From positions 17,530 through 81,529 of the forward strand of contig CAZITX010000011.1 in NCBI GenBank assembly GCA_964542305.1: DNA of 64,000 nt, in the 5' to 3' direction. Each line of letters begins with the position of its first letter. Positions within the stretch are counted from its first letter, which is position 1. The stretch comes from DMER64 sp964542305 (GTDB lineage: Bacteria; Bacteroidota; Bacteroidia; Bacteroidales; UBA932). The notes under the pieces were generated by a model. That model did not search any database and was not told the DNA's origin. It saw only the letters and a program-made list of their open reading frames with translations. Position numbers and translations under genes: made by a program. This document shows positions 62,321-64,000 of the stretch, one piece after another.

Positions 62321-62841
62321 AGTTGTTCATTTAAAAATTCAAAAAATGAATCGGCATCAAATACGTTATTGCCTTTCAGAAAATCACGACATCTTTCAAT
62401 TTTTAGCATTTCTATTTGTGTATGCGGTCGGTCTTTATTTTTATAGTGAAATTTTATAGTTCCACCTGTAATAACAAAACAGTTTTTGTCGATTCTAATC
62501 GCATATAATCTCAAATAGTTTTTTCTACCTTTCTGTCTAGATAGTTCGATAATGTGTAATTCATGGTCGTTTAAAGGTTTGAAAAATTCTTCCAAACATC
62601 TTTCGGGATTTGTGGTTATTTCGTTTATGGCATCATCAATTTCATTTGCATTATCAAGAAGTTGATTGACCAAGGTAGAAATTGATACCTTTTGAGGTGT
62701 ATCAGCTCTGTTTTGCTTGACAAACTGGTATAAATATGCAGTATCAGTCCATAATGCTAATAATCTATGCAACTCATTATGAGTCTCATGGTCGTAATGA
62801 AACGCAAATAACTGGTCTGCAAATATAGAAATTATATTCAT
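62317..62841 (-). CDS. HigB-like toxin (RelE/Gp49 type)
   Basis: A 174-residue protein, the first gene of the operon. The C-terminal half (about 85-160) has the HigB/Gp49 pattern: HELHIIELSRQKGRKNYLRL, a strand pair LYAIRIDKNCFVITGG, TIKFHYKN, then HTQIEMLKIERCRDFL, the helix that follows in HigB RNases. The N-terminal 80 residues are extra compared with the usual size near 100 residues and hold a helical, acidic segment (NANEIDDAINEI). HigB toxins cut mRNA in the ribosome. The antitoxin start overlaps its stop by 4 bases. Confidence 0.75.
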   Translation of the reverse strand: MNIISIFADQLFAFHYDHETHNELHRLLALWTDTAYLYQFVKQNRADTPQKVSISTLVNQLLDNANEIDDAINEITTNPERCLEEFFKPLNDHELHIIELSRQKGRKNYLRLYAIRIDKNCFVITGGTIKFHYKNKDRPHTQIEMLKIERCRDFLKGNNVFDADSFFEFLNEQL

Positions 62842-63043
62842 TAAATCAACTTATAGGTTTATTATTGTATCATGTAATCTTTCTTAATCTTATACTTCCA
62901 ATTAATTTGAATATTGAAAATTGTAGCACCTGATGTTCTTTGTATCACATAAATATTCTTCCTCACTTTCTCTGCAAACTTTCACATTCGGGGCTTACAG
63001 ATCGCCCAGAGTGCTATTAATTGTAAGCAGCCCTTTTTGGTTT

Positions 63044-63589
63044 TTATTTTTCTAATCTTGGTAATTCTCCTTTATAGACAGTTGAAGCTCTTTTTCTAAT
63101 TTTCAATAAATCCTTCGTTGTTATTGTATGAATATGTACTTTCTTTTTGTAGCACTTCCCATTGCTCAAGTCCAGTTTAATATTGTTGTCCAATTGATGA
63201 GCATGAGGATTTGAAGGGAATGGATCAGGATCATATTTATTTATTATCCAAATAAGGCCTTTTGCCTTAAACATGGCTTTATATTGAACAAGGATACTTT
63301 TTGGAAAAATATCTTTGTCAATTTCAATTCCATTAATAATGATGTCGAAGTCAAAATCATTTAATAGTTTTTTTGCATCATCCAGATCAAGATTAATGTC
63401 CCATAAATTACCAGGCCATTCCAAATTATGTTTTTCCTCAAGTAATATAAAAAGCGCATAAAATATATGTCTTTTCTCGATGTTTTTGGAGTACATTTTT
63501 GAATAATGGATAGAGAGTATTTCTTTTATTCTATCCAATTCTTCTATCATCGAATCTGCTTTTTCCATTTCATTTTGATTCTTTTCCAA
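63044..63589 (-). CDS. Hypothetical protein of 181 residues
   Basis: Not recognised. The first 60 residues are helical and charged (MEKADSMIEELDRIKEIL; a second possible start is Met8). The C-terminal half has IINKYDPDPFPSNPHAHQLD followed by LDLSNGKCYKKKVHIHTI and a basic end, a compact, probably soluble domain. It lies 203 bases upstream of the toxin gene on the same strand, with AT-rich DNA and no clear terminator between; possibly part of the same accessory block. No function is proposed. Confidence 0.6.
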   Translation of the reverse strand: MEKNQNEMEKADSMIEELDRIKEILSIHYSKMYSKNIEKRHIFYALFILLEEKHNLEWPGNLWDINLDLDDAKKLLNDFDFDIIINGIEIDKDIFPKSILVQYKAMFKAKGLIWIINKYDPDPFPSNPHAHQLDNNIKLDLSNGKCYKKKVHIHTITTKDLLKIRKRASTVYKGELPRLEK

Positions 63590-63652
63590 ATCAAGATTTT
63601 GTTTAAGGAGTAAGTATTATTAGGGTTTCTCACAACTTGGATATAGCTTTTC

Positions 63653-64000
63653 TTATTCCTTTTCCCTCCTCACCACCTCCACATAATTGTACAAACAGAA
63701 AATAAAGCAGCTCTCAAAGATATCCGGATAACGTTTCAGGCTTTTCCGGAGCTTGTTTTTTCTGATCCACTCGTAGGTCAGGTCGAATATTTCTTCTTTG
63801 AACTGAAAAAGGGTGGTGGTGTCAAAATCGGATCTGTGATTCTCGATCAGTTCAAACAGAAGATCGATCATTTCCTGTCCGATTCTTTCTGAGTTTTCTT
63901 TATTGTCAAGGGAGAATAGGGTAATCGTCTCGTTGGACTGTTTAATCAGCTCCTGGTTGCTTTCAGGAGAAGAATTCAATAGATCTGTTGCAACAGAAGC
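63653..64000 (-). CDS. Hypothetical protein, 5' end outside the window
   Basis: The minus-strand frame is open from the window edge (64000) to a stop at 63653, about 115 residues; a TTG at 63979 is the only internal start candidate near the edge, so the gene probably begins beyond the window. The product is soluble and rich in acidic and aromatic residues (ERIGQEMIDLLFELIENH, EIFDLTYEWIRKNKLRK, FCLYNYVEVVRREKE). No domain is recognised and no signal or membrane segment is visible. Confidence 0.6.
   Translation of the reverse strand, partial: ASVATDLLNSSPESNQELIKQSNETITLFSLDNKENSERIGQEMIDLLFELIENHRSDFDTTTLFQFKEEIFDLTYEWIRKNKLRKSLKRYPDIFESCFIFCLYNYVEVVRREKE

Overview
The window is chromosomal DNA of a Bacteroidota (Bacteroidales-type) bacterium. 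The evidence is three SusC/SusD components (one SusC truncated by the window edge), many lipoprotein signals of the form ..SC, a hybrid two-component system (HTCS), TAnnTTTG-like promoter elements and strings of secreted carbohydrate-active enzymes. No rRNA, intact tRNA or CRISPR array was seen.

Region 1 (1-21311, + strand) is the downstream part of a polysaccharide utilisation locus (PUL). It holds the SusC C-terminus, SusD, a terminator, then a long operon of GH43 enzymes, a CE6-CE1 esterase, a GH9-type protein, a GH43-discoidin-esterase fusion, three stand-alone CE1-type esterases, a GH51 arabinofuranosidase, a BD-FAE-like hydrolase, a type-B carboxylesterase and a CE15 glucuronoyl esterase. 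The esterase load (acetyl, feruloyl, glucuronoyl) and the arabinofuranosidases point to a heavily decorated glucuronoarabinoxylan. No classical endoxylanase is in the window; it may lie upstream.

Region 2 (21290-37448) is the L-arabinose catabolic block. araB and araA are on the minus strand. The plus strand carries a GH127-type beta-L-arabinofuranosidase, an S9 peptidase, a propeller lipoprotein, an aldose epimerase, a sodium/sugar symporter, araD and a large HTCS sensor/regulator.

Region 3 (37449-53743) is a second PUL. An intergenic region with repeated operator-like boxes precedes a GH127-type enzyme, SusC, SusD and a terminator. A secreted zinc peptidase, GH43, GH95, an EamA transporter, a truncated TolB-like propeller next to a 123-bp palindromic element, and a nucleoside-hydrolase-like/GH43 fusion follow.

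Region 4 (53750-64000) is accessory. It has a DUF3784/PH-like membrane protein, an AspT-type transporter, a methyltransferase coupled to a trypsin-like lipoprotein with a tetranucleotide repeat upstream, and a beta-lactamase-fold hydrolase. After these come small membrane proteins (one broken by a stop codon), a 51-bp minisatellite, a hairpin-rich GC island ending in a possible tRNA 3' fragment, and a compact three-gene minus-strand operon. I read that operon as a toxin-antitoxin-chaperone (TAC) module: a HigB-like toxin, an XRE antitoxin with a C-terminal extension, and a SecB-like chaperone. It is the most interesting system in the window and a candidate anti-phage or stress module.
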